Shown here one piece after another: positions 54,013 to 63,133 of a stretch of DNA of 64,000 bases. Location: NCBI RefSeq assembly GCF_028714775.1, contig NZ_JAQTLS010000007.1, positions 159,073-223,072 on the forward strand, in the 5' to 3' direction. The stretch is from Thiothrix sp. Lineage in GTDB: Bacteria; Pseudomonadota; Gammaproteobacteria; Thiotrichales; Thiotrichaceae. A program made the translations under genes and the position numbers. A model generated the notes under the pieces. That model had not been told where the DNA came from. It saw only the letters and a list, made by a program, of their open reading frames with translations, and searched no databases. The stretch's first letter is position 1; every line of letters begins with the position of its first letter.

Positions 54013-55218
54013 ATGTTTTTTGTGTCAGCCAATCACCTCAAGCTCGTCCAATCCCATACCCACTTGACGGTCGTCACGGAAACGTGGCCGCCGGAAATCA
54101 ATGGCGTGGCACATACCGCCAGCCGTTTCGTGGATGGATTACGCAGCCGGGGTGGCTATCACATCCAGTTAGTACGCCCCCGCCAACAAGCCCGCGAGAA
54201 GGCTTGCCGCGAGGACGGTTTTCAGGAGTATCTGGTCAATGGATTGACACTCCCCTTTTACAAGGAAGTCCGTTTGGGCTTCCCGCAATACCACGCGCTC
54301 AAACGCCTGTGGCAAAAGCAGCGCCCCGACATCGTGCAAATTGTTACCGAAGGCCCTTTGGGTTATTCCGCAATGAAGGCGGCGAAAAAGCTCGGCATTC
54401 CGGTAATCAGCGACTTCCACACCAATTTCGACCAGTACAGCCGCTATTACCGCCTGAGCGGGTTTTTCAATCTGGCGAAACGCTATTTGCGCCATGTGCA
54501 TAACCAAACGCTGGTCACACTGGTTCCAACCCGCGAATTGCAGCAACAGCTCAGTGATAAGGGTTACACCCGCATCGACATTCTGGATCGCGGCATTGAT
54601 ACCGCCCAATTCAACCCGCAACGCCGCAGCCACACTTTACGCGCCCAGTTAGGCATCCGCCCCGAACAATTGCTGGTCACGCTGGTATCACGCATGGCGC
54701 AAGAGAAAAACCTTGATTTGGCGTTTGAGGCTTTCCGCGCTATCCAACAGCACGTGCCGGATGCGCGATTCCTGCTGGTCGGCGATGGCCCAGAACGCAA
54801 ACGTTTGCAGGAAGCCCACCCCGACTGCCTGTTCGTGGGGATGCAAACCGGCACGGCACTGGCGGAACATTACGCCAGCGGCGACCTGTTCCTTTACCCC
54901 AGCACCAGCGAAACCTTCGGCAATGTCATTTTGGAAGCGATGGCAAGCGGCTTGCCGGTCGTGACCTTCGACTATGCTGCCGCACGGGAATACATCCGTT
55001 GGGAAGAAAACGGCATGGCAGTCCCGCTGGATGATAACCCTGCATTCATTCAAGCCAGCATCAGCTTGGCAAGTAACCCTGCCCTGCGCCAACGCGCGGG
55101 GCTTGCCGCCCACCAGACCGCCCAAGGCTTGGGCTGGGACAAAGTAGTGGAACGCTTACACCAAACCCTTCAAACCGTCTTGCGCGAGGTGCGCCATGAA
55201 ACTGCTGCATCAACTTAA
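54013..55218 (+). CDS. GT4 glycosyltransferase, probable glycolipid synthase (Agt/SqdX-like)
   Basis: A 401-residue GT-B fold enzyme of family GT4. The N-terminal domain starts LTVVTETWPPEINGVAHTASRFVDGL, with VTEGPLGYSAMKAAKKLGIPVISDFHTNFDQYSRYY; the C-terminal has LVTLVSRMAQEKNLDLAFEAF, LVGDGPERKRL and FLYPSTSETFGNVILEAMASGLPVV (nucleotide-sugar EX7E motif). This type includes SqdX, alpha-mannosyl and Agt lipid glycosyltransferases. Its Pho box and place beside plcP-btaAB suggest it glycosylates diacylglycerol to make a phosphorus-free glycolipid. That role is inference; another acceptor is possible. It overlaps the PAP2 gene by 23 bp. Confidence 0.82.
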   Translation: MFFVSANHLKLVQSHTHLTVVTETWPPEINGVAHTASRFVDGLRSRGGYHIQLVRPRQQAREKACREDGFQEYLVNGLTLPFYKEVRLGFPQYHALKRLWQKQRPDIVQIVTEGPLGYSAMKAAKKLGIPVISDFHTNFDQYSRYYRLSGFFNLAKRYLRHVHNQTLVTLVPTRELQQQLSDKGYTRIDILDRGIDTAQFNPQRRSHTLRAQLGIRPEQLLVTLVSRMAQEKNLDLAFEAFRAIQQHVPDARFLLVGDGPERKRLQEAHPDCLFVGMQTGTALAEHYASGDLFLYPSTSETFGNVILEAMASGLPVVTFDYAAAREYIRWEENGMAVPLDDNPAFIQASISLASNPALRQRAGLAAHQTAQGLGWDKVVERLHQTLQTVLREVRHETAAST

Positions 55219-55729
55219 CGACCACGAAATCCCTTTGTGCTTGCTGTTCAACCGGGTTAACCACCTAAAACCCATCAGCCTATTCTTTGCCGCCGTCAGC
55301 CGTTTGGGGAACGGGGTGTTCTGGTACGTGCTGATGCTGATGTTGCCGCTGCTGTACGGCTGGGACGCACTGCCCGTTTCCCTGCACATGGGGCTGGTGG
55401 GGCTGGCAGGTGTGTTGGTTTACAAATGGCTGAAAACCTCCACTGAACGGGTACGCCCTTACAGCCACAACGATGACATTTTCCAGAACGTGGCGGCACT
55501 CGACCAGTTCAGTTTCCCGTCTGGGCATACCTTACACGCAGTCAGTTTTAGCTGGGTGTTGCTGCACTATTACCCGGAATGGGGCGTGCTGGTCGTGCCG
55601 TTTGCTGCACTGGTGGCGTTGTCGCGGGTGATTTTGGGCTTGCATTACCCCAGCGATGTGCTGATTGGCGCGTTCTTGGGGGCGGGGTTGGCACAAGGAA
55701 GTATTTGTCTGTTGTCTTGCCTGTTTTAA
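55196..55729 (+). CDS. PAP2-family membrane phosphatase
   Basis: A 177-residue integral membrane phosphatase. The three conserved motifs are visible: KWLKTSTERVRP (KX6RP), PSGHTLHA (PSGH), and SRVILGLHYPSDVLIGAFLGA (SRX5HX3D). About five hydrophobic segments. Such enzymes dephosphorylate phosphatidate, phosphatidylglycerol phosphate or undecaprenyl diphosphate. In this operon, conversion of phosphatidate to diacylglycerol would feed betaine lipid and glycolipid synthesis. Translation overlaps the preceding GT4 gene. Confidence 0.88.
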   Translation: MKLLHQLNDHEIPLCLLFNRVNHLKPISLFFAAVSRLGNGVFWYVLMLMLPLLYGWDALPVSLHMGLVGLAGVLVYKWLKTSTERVRPYSHNDDIFQNVAALDQFSFPSGHTLHAVSFSWVLLHYYPEWGVLVVPFAALVALSRVILGLHYPSDVLIGAFLGAGLAQGSICLLSCLF

Positions 55730-55742
55730 GGAGAAAACCATC

Positions 55743-56414
55743 ATGACCCTGCAACCTGTTACCTTGGAAGGCCGCTTAGTGCGGCTTGAGCCACTGATTG
55801 AATGGCATTTGTCCGACCTGTTCCAAGCCGCGCGTGATGAAAGTATCTGGAAGTACATGTTTTATGGGAAAATGACCGAGCGGGCGAACATGGAAGCCTT
55901 CATCGTCAATGCCATCCGTTTACGTGAAGCCGGGACAGACCTGCCTTTCGCGGTCATCGACAAAGCATCAGGGCAAGCAATTGGCAGCACCCGCTACCGT
56001 GACATTTGCATGAAACACATGCGACTGGAAATCGGCGGCACGTGGTACGCCCCCAAATACCAACGTTCCGGGGTCAACTTGGAATGCAAATACTTGCTGT
56101 TACGCCATGCCTTCGAGACCTTCGGCATTTTGCGGGCGCAGTTCAAAACTGACCTGCGTAACGAACGTTCGCGCCAGTCACTGGAAAAAATGGGCGCGAT
56201 ACAGGAAGGTATTTTACGCCGTAGCGCCATCATGCCGGATGGAGTCATCCGCGATACAGCCATTTATAGTATCCTTGACACGGAGTGGGGTACGGTCAAA
56301 CAAAACATCGAAACGCGCCTGGAACGGCACGCATCAAATAACAACATGAACTTGGTCGGAGTAGGACATTACCTTGGATACGGAACGCACACACCTAGCA
56401 AAAACAAGCACTGA
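55743..56414 (+). CDS. GNAT-family N-acetyltransferase (RimJ/RimL-like)
   Basis: A 223-residue acetyltransferase starting at ATG 55743 after AAGGAG. GRLVRLEPLIEWHLSDLFQAARDESIWKYM and IGSTRYRDICMKHMRLEIGGTWYAPKYQRSGVNLECKYLLLRHAFE contain the RimJ/L-type fold and acetyl-CoA loop, followed by RAQFKTDLRNERSRQSLEKMGAIQEGILRR. Substrate unknown (protein N-terminus, amino sugar or small molecule). It lies between the PAP2 gene and ppk; its end overlaps the ppk start by 41 bp. Confidence 0.85.
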   Translation: MTLQPVTLEGRLVRLEPLIEWHLSDLFQAARDESIWKYMFYGKMTERANMEAFIVNAIRLREAGTDLPFAVIDKASGQAIGSTRYRDICMKHMRLEIGGTWYAPKYQRSGVNLECKYLLLRHAFETFGILRAQFKTDLRNERSRQSLEKMGAIQEGILRRSAIMPDGVIRDTAIYSILDTEWGTVKQNIETRLERHASNNNMNLVGVGHYLGYGTHTPSKNKH

Positions 56415-58476
56415 CATCACGTTGGATAACCCGGCTTACCACATCAACCGCGAACTGAGCCTGCTGGCGTTCAATTGCCGGGTGCTGGAAATGGCGAGTG
56501 ACCCCAGCACCCCGCTGCTGGAGCGCCTGAAATTCCTGTGCATTTCCAGCTCCAACCTCGACGAATTTTTTGAGGTGCGGGTCGGGCGCTTAAAGCAACA
56601 ATTGAGCTTGGACATTGCCACCATCGGGGCCGATAACTTGCCCCCCAGCACCGTATTGCGCACCATCAACCAAAACGCGCATGACTTGGTGGAACGCCAA
56701 TACAAGCTGTTGAATGAAACCCTGATCCCTGCCCTGCGTAAAGAAGGCATCTACTTTGTACGCCGCACCCATTGGGACGAGCGCCAACGCGCGTGGCTGT
56801 CGGACTATTTCGAGCGCGAATTGTTGCCACTGCTCAGCCCACTGGGGCTAGACCCTGCGCACCCGTTCCCCAATATCCTCAACAAAAGCCTGAATTTCAT
56901 TGTCAGCCTGCAAGGCACAGACGCTTTTGGGCGTGAAATCGACACTGCCATTGTGCAAGCACCGCGCACCTTACCGCGCATCATCCGCTTACCCGTGGAC
57001 ATGGCTGCCAGCGAAAACAGCTTCGTGTTCCTCTCCTCAATCCTGCACGCCTTCATCGGGCGGTTATTCCCCGGCATGGAAGTGCTGGGCAGTTACCAAT
57101 TCCGCCTGACCCGCAACAGCAATATGTTCGTCGATGAGGAAGATACCGACGATTTGCTGGAAGCGATGCAAGGCGAATTGCCGCAGCGCAATTACGGCGC
57201 GGTGGTGCGGTTGGAAGTGTCCGACCATTGCCCGCAAGACAATATCGACTACCTGACCGAACAGTTCGACTTGGAAGCCAGCGATGTTTACAACGTCAAC
57301 GGCCCGGTCAACCTCAACCGCCTGATGGCGATCAGCGATTTGGTGGAACGCCCTGACTTGCGCTTCCCATCCTTCCGCCCTGCCCCACCGATTACCGAAC
57401 GTTACCCTGATATTTTTGAGCGCGTGCGCCAACGGGATGTGTTGCTGCACCACCCTTACCAAAGCTTCCAATCAGTGGTTGATTTCATTGGGCAAGCCGC
57501 CAGCGACCCGAACGTATTGGCGCTGAAAATGACCCTGTACCGCACTGGCAGCAAGTCGGTAATCGTCGAGCATTTGGCACGCGCCGCCCGTGCTGGTAAG
57601 GAAGTGACCGTAGTGGTCGAACTCCGCGCCCGTTTCGACGAAGAAGCCAACATCAGCCTCACCACCCAGTTGCAACGTGCCGGGGCGCACGTGGTTTACG
57701 GCGTGGTCGGTTACAAGACCCACGCAAAACTATGCATGGTAGTGCGCCGCGAAGGCCAACAATTACGCCGTTACGCCCATCTGGGGACAGGCAATTACCA
57801 CCCCGGCACGGCACGGCTTTACACCGATTTCGGGCTGCTGACCTGCAACCCGGAAATGACCGAAGACGTACACAAAGTTTTCCTCATGCTCACTGGCTTA
57901 GGCAGCATCCAAGGCATGAAAGACCTGCTGGTTGCGCCTTTCACCTTATACAACACCATCCTGCAAAAGATTTCCGGGGAAATAAACCATGCCCGCGCAG
58001 GCAAACCCGCACTGATCCGCGCCCGCATGAATTCGCTGATCGAGCCGCAAACTATCCACGCGCTGTACCAAGCCTCACAAGCAGGCGTCAGGGTGGAATT
58101 GGTGGTGCGCGGGATTTGCTGCTTGCGCCCCGGCATTCCGGGGGTATCGGAAAATATCCACCTGCGTTCGGTGATGGGGCGTTTCCTCGAACACCCGCGC
58201 GTGTTCTATTTCCAGAATGACGGGGAAGAAGAACTCTACTGCTCCAGCGCTGACTGGATGCCGCGTAATTTCTTCCGGCGGGTGGAAGTGGCGTTCCCGA
58301 TCCTTGACCCCAAGCTGCGCAAGCGGGTGATCCACGAGGCGTTTGAGCTGCACTTGCAGGACAATACCCAAGCGTGGGAACTGCACGCCGATGGCACGTA
58401 CCTGCGCCTTGAACCACCTGCGGATGAAGCCCCCGTTACGGCACAAAGCATACTGTTGGCGGAACTATCGCGCTGA
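56374..58476 (+). CDS. ppk: Polyphosphate kinase 1
   Basis: Makes long-chain polyphosphate from ATP, reversibly. The 700-residue protein is full length: N-domain INRELSLLAFNCRVLEMASD and NLDEFFEVRVGRLKQQL; the phospholipase-D-like catalytic domains contain VGYKTHAKLCMVVRR and YAHLGTGNYHPGTARLYTDFGLL (two conserved His, one autophosphorylated), and GICCLRPGIPGVSENIHLRSVMGRFLEHPRVFYF. The start appears to be TTG at 56374, inside the GNAT gene; this allows translational coupling. Placement in a Pho-controlled cluster fits polyphosphate handling during phosphate stress. Confidence 0.95.
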   Translation: MDTERTHLAKTSTDITLDNPAYHINRELSLLAFNCRVLEMASDPSTPLLERLKFLCISSSNLDEFFEVRVGRLKQQLSLDIATIGADNLPPSTVLRTINQNAHDLVERQYKLLNETLIPALRKEGIYFVRRTHWDERQRAWLSDYFERELLPLLSPLGLDPAHPFPNILNKSLNFIVSLQGTDAFGREIDTAIVQAPRTLPRIIRLPVDMAASENSFVFLSSILHAFIGRLFPGMEVLGSYQFRLTRNSNMFVDEEDTDDLLEAMQGELPQRNYGAVVRLEVSDHCPQDNIDYLTEQFDLEASDVYNVNGPVNLNRLMAISDLVERPDLRFPSFRPAPPITERYPDIFERVRQRDVLLHHPYQSFQSVVDFIGQAASDPNVLALKMTLYRTGSKSVIVEHLARAARAGKEVTVVVELRARFDEEANISLTTQLQRAGAHVVYGVVGYKTHAKLCMVVRREGQQLRRYAHLGTGNYHPGTARLYTDFGLLTCNPEMTEDVHKVFLMLTGLGSIQGMKDLLVAPFTLYNTILQKISGEINHARAGKPALIRARMNSLIEPQTIHALYQASQAGVRVELVVRGICCLRPGIPGVSENIHLRSVMGRFLEHPRVFYFQNDGEEELYCSSADWMPRNFFRRVEVAFPILDPKLRKRVIHEAFELHLQDNTQAWELHADGTYLRLEPPADEAPVTAQSILLAELSR

Positions 58477-58488
58477 TTGCAGAAAAAC

Positions 58489-59652
58489 TTAAGGCGTGTG
58501 CTTTTTCGCCAGTACCGCTTGGTAAAAAGCCACCAATTTTTCTGCCTGCGCGGTGTGTGACCACGTAGCCGCATAAGCTAACGCTTCATCAACCTTGTGG
58601 GCATGAAGCGTTTTGTCACTGAGCAACCGGGCAACTTGCGCCGCAAAAGCATCGGTATTTTCCGCCGCGACCAACCCACCCTGCTCCGTACCGATGATGT
58701 CTTTTGTGCCCAACACTGCGGTAGACACCACGGGCGTGCCGCAGGCCATCGCCTCAATCAGCACCAGCCCTTGGGTTTCGGTACGCGAAGCAAACACGAA
58801 CACATCCGCCGCTTTGTAGCAGGCTTGCAAACCACCATCGCGGCGCAGGTAGCCAACGAACCGGACGTTATTTTCCAAACCACTGCGCTTTACTTGCGCG
58901 TGCAGGCTTTTTTCTGCCGGGCCTTCACCCGCGATCACGAACAGGATGTCGGGAATGCGTTCCCGCAAGATTGCCGTTACTTCCAGCAGGAAACCGATGT
59001 TTTTCTCAAACGCCACCCTACCTACGAACAGGATAACCGGGCGTTCGGCGGGAATGTTGTGTTGCGCCCGGAATGCTGCGCCATCGCCCGACTTGAACAC
59101 ATTCGTGTCCAAACCTGTCGGCAAAATACTCATCGGCGTTTCCACCCCGTAATCCACCAGCACTTGCTGCATAGCGGTGGAAGGCACGACCAGCGCATCC
59201 AAATCAGCGCATTGGGTGCGGGAAAAGTGCCGCGCCGCGTAACGCAACCAGCTTTTCGGCAACCACTTGATGTAGTTGTAGAGGTATTCCTCGAAAAAAG
59301 TATGGTAGGTCGCCACCACCGGCAGTTTCAGTTTGCGTGCCAGTTTCAACCCAGCGTAGTGCGCCACGAACGGGGTGTGGATATGGATAATGTCGTAATC
59401 GTCCGCCCGTAATTCCTCCGTCAAGCGGTGAATATGGCGGATGCGCATCATGCGGTCTTCCGGGTCAACGATCACATTGCGCGAGCTGATGCGGATGATG
59501 TCGGTTTCATCTTCCGTCACCTGAGCGTAAGCGGGGGCAATCAACGTGACGCGATGCCCTGCTGCCTGCAATGCCTGCCGGAATGCCTGAATAGAGGTGG
59601 AAACCCCATTAACGCGCGGAAAATACACGTCGGAAACCATCAAGATATGCAT
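58489..59652 (-). CDS. GT4 glycosyltransferase (second), probable diacylglycerol glycosyltransferase
   Basis: A 387-residue GT4 enzyme: MHILMVSDVYFPRVNGVSTSIQAFRQALQAAGHRVTLIAP, DIIHIHTPFVAHYAGLKLARKLKLPVVATYHTFFEEYLYNYI, ILFVGRVAFEKNIGFLLEV, IAGEGPAEKSL, and FVFASRTETQGLVLIEAMACGTPVV. The HTFFEEYLYNY region resembles alpha-monoglucosyldiacylglycerol synthases. Its ATG shares a base with the phoX-like stop (TAATG), so it is in a two-gene operon under the phoX Pho box. A glycolipid role in phosphate limitation is likely but not proven. Convergent with ppk. Confidence 0.82.
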   Translation of the reverse strand: MHILMVSDVYFPRVNGVSTSIQAFRQALQAAGHRVTLIAPAYAQVTEDETDIIRISSRNVIVDPEDRMMRIRHIHRLTEELRADDYDIIHIHTPFVAHYAGLKLARKLKLPVVATYHTFFEEYLYNYIKWLPKSWLRYAARHFSRTQCADLDALVVPSTAMQQVLVDYGVETPMSILPTGLDTNVFKSGDGAAFRAQHNIPAERPVILFVGRVAFEKNIGFLLEVTAILRERIPDILFVIAGEGPAEKSLHAQVKRSGLENNVRFVGYLRRDGGLQACYKAADVFVFASRTETQGLVLIEAMACGTPVVSTAVLGTKDIIGTEQGGLVAAENTDAFAAQVARLLSDKTLHAHKVDEALAYAATWSHTAQAEKLVAFYQAVLAKKHTP

Positions 59653-61442
59653 TACAACCCCTTCAATGGGCCGATATAGCCGATCATGCTTTCCTTATCC
59701 CGTGCGTCCACCGCCTGTTTACCATTGGGGTGCTGCACAACCGTGGTCAAGTAACTCCAACCGTTGATGCCGGTAAACCAATACGGTGCGGTGGTTTCAG
59801 CACCCAACGGCGCGGAGAAAATGCGGGTAGCTTTGCCTTTGCCCAGATCGTATGCCCAGACGATATTATTTTCGTGTTCGCCGTCTTCGCCAATGATGAG
59901 CGTGTTGGAATCCGCCAAAAAGGTGACATTATCCGGCTGCGCAAGGTTGTCGATGGTGCAACCTTGCGGCTCTTTCTCCCCGCCGGGGCCACCTGTGAGC
60001 AAGGCTTTCATGCTGCCTGCCACTAAGTTGCTGGTAATCGCATTGCCATCCGTATCCCTACCACCGCCCTGCATGGACAAGGTATAAACGCCCCCGCAGT
60101 AATTCGCAGCATCCAAGCGGATATGGTTGCCGGTGGCGGCATCGTAATTTTTACCCTCTTCAGGGTCATCCACGTTATCCAGCATCCCGCGCCCGATTTC
60201 GCTGAGCGCAAGGAAACCCCGATTGTTTTGCGTATCGTAGGTGAAACCTTCCATCTTGCGGAATTCGTGGGTTGCGCCTTTGAGTGCGGCGTAACGGCGG
60301 CTTTCCAGACGTGAAGCCAGCAATTCCTTGCCGGGTTTGACTTTCAGGCATTGCTTGGCGAAACCAGCCGGAGACACCAGCTTGAAACCGTTGGCGGTGT
60401 CACAGTGATCTGCGTCACCCGTTTCAAACAAATCGCTGAATGCCGTCAGCTTCTGGATTGCAGGCTTGATCTCGGCATCACTGGCATGACCCAAACTGAC
60501 CCATGCCAAACTCGCCGCACCGCCATTTTGGGCGTTAGTCTGGTTCCAGACAGCGGCATAAAGTGTACCCGCTGACAAATCACCCACCTTATCAGCGACG
60601 AACATAAACAACGTGCCATTATCGCCATCGTCAGTCAGGTAAACCGTTTGCTGGTCAGGCAGCACGTAGGCGAGTTCGTGTGAAAACCTCCCCAGCGCGT
60701 AATGTTTGGTGTAACTGCCCTTACCGCCGTTAACGTGGGCTTCGGTAATCCAACCAACCATATAGGGGCTGGATTTAGCCGGTTTTTTCAGGTCATCCTG
60801 CCAGTAATATTGGGGGTAAGTGACATATTTCTTATCGGTAATGCCATCGGGATTGCTGACTTGTTTTTCGATATTGGCGGCATCCGGCTCGTATTCTTCA
60901 CTGCCCAATAGGCTGTTCCATGGCGTGACTGAGCCTGCGCAATGCACGTAACCACCGAAATCTTTCGATTGGTCAATGAATTGCAGGGTATTTTTGACCG
61001 GGCTGAGTTGACCGTCCTTATCCTGTTGCAGTTGCGTCATGTACATGCCACCGACATTGCATTCAAACTGCGACATCAGGTACAGCTTGCCGCCATCATG
61101 CAGGATCGCGTTGAAATCCAAACCACTACCAACAGTGCCATTTGTGCCGTTACAGATGTAGGGCTTGCCATCCACGTCAATTGGCTGGCCTTGCACATTC
61201 TTCATCAAGCCGAAGGTTTCACCGTTATCCTGATCCCCGCTGCGCAACAGTTCGTGATAAGCCAGCACTTGTTTTTCGCCGTTGAGCGTCACTTCGCTGG
61301 TAGCACGCGGGATAAGCTTATCCGCCGCGCTAGTGGGCAATACCAAGGGTTTGAATTCGAGGGTGTATTTCGGGCTACCTGCCTGCACCACTGCAACCGC
61401 AAGCAACACCAGCAAGGAAGAAAGCAGGATCGGAAAACGCAT
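59652..61442 (-). CDS. phoX: PhoX-like (DUF839) alkaline phosphatase family protein
   Basis: A 596-residue exported protein: signal peptide 1-21 (LSSLLVLLAVAVVQAG), then a beta-propeller-like DUF839 fold. Seen segments: GRFSHELAYVLPDQQTVYLTDDGDNGTLFMFVADK, KMEGFTYDTQNNRGFLALSEIGRGM, and CTIDNLAQPDNVTFLADSNTLIIGEDGEHENNIVW with acidic, probably Ca/Fe-binding residues. PhoX phosphatases release phosphate from organic esters outside the cytoplasm and belong to the Pho regulon. There is no twin-arginine motif in the signal, unlike classical PhoX, so it is a divergent member and activity is inferred. A Pho box lies 51 bp upstream. Confidence 0.78.
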   Translation of the reverse strand: MRFPILLSSLLVLLAVAVVQAGSPKYTLEFKPLVLPTSAADKLIPRATSEVTLNGEKQVLAYHELLRSGDQDNGETFGLMKNVQGQPIDVDGKPYICNGTNGTVGSGLDFNAILHDGGKLYLMSQFECNVGGMYMTQLQQDKDGQLSPVKNTLQFIDQSKDFGGYVHCAGSVTPWNSLLGSEEYEPDAANIEKQVSNPDGITDKKYVTYPQYYWQDDLKKPAKSSPYMVGWITEAHVNGGKGSYTKHYALGRFSHELAYVLPDQQTVYLTDDGDNGTLFMFVADKVGDLSAGTLYAAVWNQTNAQNGGAASLAWVSLGHASDAEIKPAIQKLTAFSDLFETGDADHCDTANGFKLVSPAGFAKQCLKVKPGKELLASRLESRRYAALKGATHEFRKMEGFTYDTQNNRGFLALSEIGRGMLDNVDDPEEGKNYDAATGNHIRLDAANYCGGVYTLSMQGGGRDTDGNAITSNLVAGSMKALLTGGPGGEKEPQGCTIDNLAQPDNVTFLADSNTLIIGEDGEHENNIVWAYDLGKGKATRIFSAPLGAETTAPYWFTGINGWSYLTTVVQHPNGKQAVDARDKESMIGYIGPLKGL

Positions 61443-61492
61443 ACTTAACCTATTGTCTCAAAGGGCATTGGGCGCGACTTTACTCCTGTAAT

Positions 61493-61510
61493 TTGACAAA
61501 ATGATGACGC
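61493..61510 (-). promoter_or_regulatory. Pho box upstream of the phoX-like gene
   Basis: On the minus strand GCGTCAT-CATT-TTGTCAA, a 7-4-7 PhoB site, with TAAAGT (four of six -10 matches) starting 10 bases later. It would drive phoX and the coupled GT4 gene. Confidence 0.78.
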
Positions 61511-61582
61511 GAAACATAAACCACTATACTTGCCGCTATACTTGCACCACCTTCCAGACTCGACGGCAACACGGAGAATCAC

Positions 61583-62395
61583 GTGAACCACCCGAACCTC
61601 AACCCGCGCAACGATGCCAGTATCCGGGTACGCGCCTCGCTGATCGGCGGGCGCATCGACACCAAACCGTTCCGCGCTGATGAAACGCTCGCCATCAACC
61701 CATTGACGGTGGCGATCCCCGGTGGCGGCTGCGCGGTTTTGTTCCGCTACGGCGTCGCGGTGTTTTTCGGCATGGCAACCGAGCAAGAAAGCCAGTTTTT
61801 GGAACGCCTGTTGCCTCTGACCCACGAGCCGCGTACTTGGCCTGAAGATGAGTTGCTCAACCTGCGCACGGATGCAGACCAACTCGAAGGCGTGGATGCA
61901 CAAGGTTGCCTGTGGTTGCATGACACCTCTGTCCAACGCCTGCAACTGGTGGCGGAAATGCTGGCACGCAGTTCCGTTTTGTCAGACGACGAAGCGCGGG
62001 TCACAAAGACATTCGAGCAAATCGAACCACTGGCACAAAACTTGAGCAAACGCGGGCGCGGCGGGCTAAAAATGCAGGAACTGCTCACCTACATCGGTGA
62101 TTCCCTGCTCAGCCAACAACGGATGGTAGGCCGTGCGGAAGTGGCGGATAAACCCGACCTATTGTGGGAACGCCCGGAACTCGAAGGGCTTTACCTGCGC
62201 TTGGAAGACGAGTTCGAGTTACGCGAACGCCATCTGGCATTAGAACGTAAGCTGGATGTCATTTCTAATACCGCCGAAACCCTGCTGGACTTGCTGCAAG
62301 CCCAACGCAGCCACCGGGTGGAATGGTACATCGTAATACTGATCGTGGTTGAAATCGGTTTAACGCTCTATGAGCTATTTTTTAAAGGGCATTAA
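61583..62395 (+). CDS. RMD1/DUF155 family membrane protein
   Basis: A 270-residue protein with the DUF155/RMD1 pattern. The N-terminal segment has GGGCAVLFRYGVAVFFGM, and the body is helical (LSDDEARVTKTFEQIEPLAQNL, LLTYIGDSLLSQQRMVGRAEVADKPDLLWERPELEGLYLRLEDEFELRERHLALERKLDVI). One C-terminal membrane helix follows (~247-265, WYIVILIVVEIGLTLYELFF). Homologues are tail-anchored proteins in mitochondria and bacteria of unclear function. Start is GTG at 61583 with GGAG upstream. Divergent from phoX. Confidence 0.88.
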   Translation: MNHPNLNPRNDASIRVRASLIGGRIDTKPFRADETLAINPLTVAIPGGGCAVLFRYGVAVFFGMATEQESQFLERLLPLTHEPRTWPEDELLNLRTDADQLEGVDAQGCLWLHDTSVQRLQLVAEMLARSSVLSDDEARVTKTFEQIEPLAQNLSKRGRGGLKMQELLTYIGDSLLSQQRMVGRAEVADKPDLLWERPELEGLYLRLEDEFELRERHLALERKLDVISNTAETLLDLLQAQRSHRVEWYIVILIVVEIGLTLYELFFKGH

Positions 62396-62404
62396 TCCCA
62401 TTTC

Positions 62405-63133
62405 CTAAAGGTAGAGCGGAGCCATCCGCCGCCAATAATACCCCCGGTGCGCCCGCTCATCCCACTCATGCAATTGGTGGTGAACGCCCTTACTGCGCAG
62501 GATGTGGCTAAGATGGTGGTTATTGCCCAGAAAGGGGTCTTCCTTGCCGATCACCAGCACGATGTCCATCTGCCGCAAATGCTGCAAGCGCCAATCGCAG
62601 GGCAGGTTCGGCAGAAAATGCACCGGGGTATGAAAATAGATATTGTCGTCATAATACCCGCTGAACAAGTCAGAGAAACTTTCCGCCTGCATCGTCAAAT
62701 CATAACGCCCTGAAAACGCGCTCAATTTCTGGAATAAATGCGGGTGGCGGAAAGCAATATTGGCGGCATGGAACGCCCCCAAACTGCACCCGTGCGCAAT
62801 CGTACAAGGATGTTGATTTTTATGCTGCATGAACGGTATGACTTCATGCAGGATATATTCTTCAAAACGAATATGGTGCTGTATACGGTCTGCCGGATGT
62901 TTCCAGAAACAGTACAGCGAATCGTGGTCAACACTGTCCACACAAAACAATTGCAACTGCCCCGCATTAATCTTGGGCGCAAGCTGATGAACGATACGCA
63001 GCTTTTCGTATTCGTAAAAACGCCCGTCGCGGGTGGGAAACACCAGCACTTTTGCCCCAGCGTGCCCGAAAACCAGCAATTCCATCATGCGCCCCAGCCG
63101 GGGACTGTGCCAGCGGTGATATTCGCGTTGCAT
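62405..63133 (-). CDS. Putative esterase (alpha/beta hydrolase, EstD-like)
   Basis: A 242-residue serine hydrolase of the esterase-D/PHB-depolymerase-like group. The core is LLVFGHAGAKVLVFPTRDGRFYEYE, FCVDSVDHDSLYCFWKHPADRI, then TIAHGCSLGAFHAANIAFRHP with Ser in GCSLG, and the late VIGKEDPFL (Asp) and WDERAHRGYYWRRM (His). No signal peptide, so likely cytoplasmic. Natural substrate unknown. It ends 9 bp after the DUF155 gene, convergently. Confidence 0.85.
   Translation of the reverse strand: MQREYHRWHSPRLGRMMELLVFGHAGAKVLVFPTRDGRFYEYEKLRIVHQLAPKINAGQLQLFCVDSVDHDSLYCFWKHPADRIQHHIRFEEYILHEVIPFMQHKNQHPCTIAHGCSLGAFHAANIAFRHPHLFQKLSAFSGRYDLTMQAESFSDLFSGYYDDNIYFHTPVHFLPNLPCDWRLQHLRQMDIVLVIGKEDPFLGNNHHLSHILRSKGVHHQLHEWDERAHRGYYWRRMAPLYL

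Noticed and set aside
54009..54503. A 164-codon frame starting four bases before the GT4 gene
   Set aside because: It is a different frame of the GT4 gene; only the frame from 54013 shows glycosyltransferase motifs over 400 residues.
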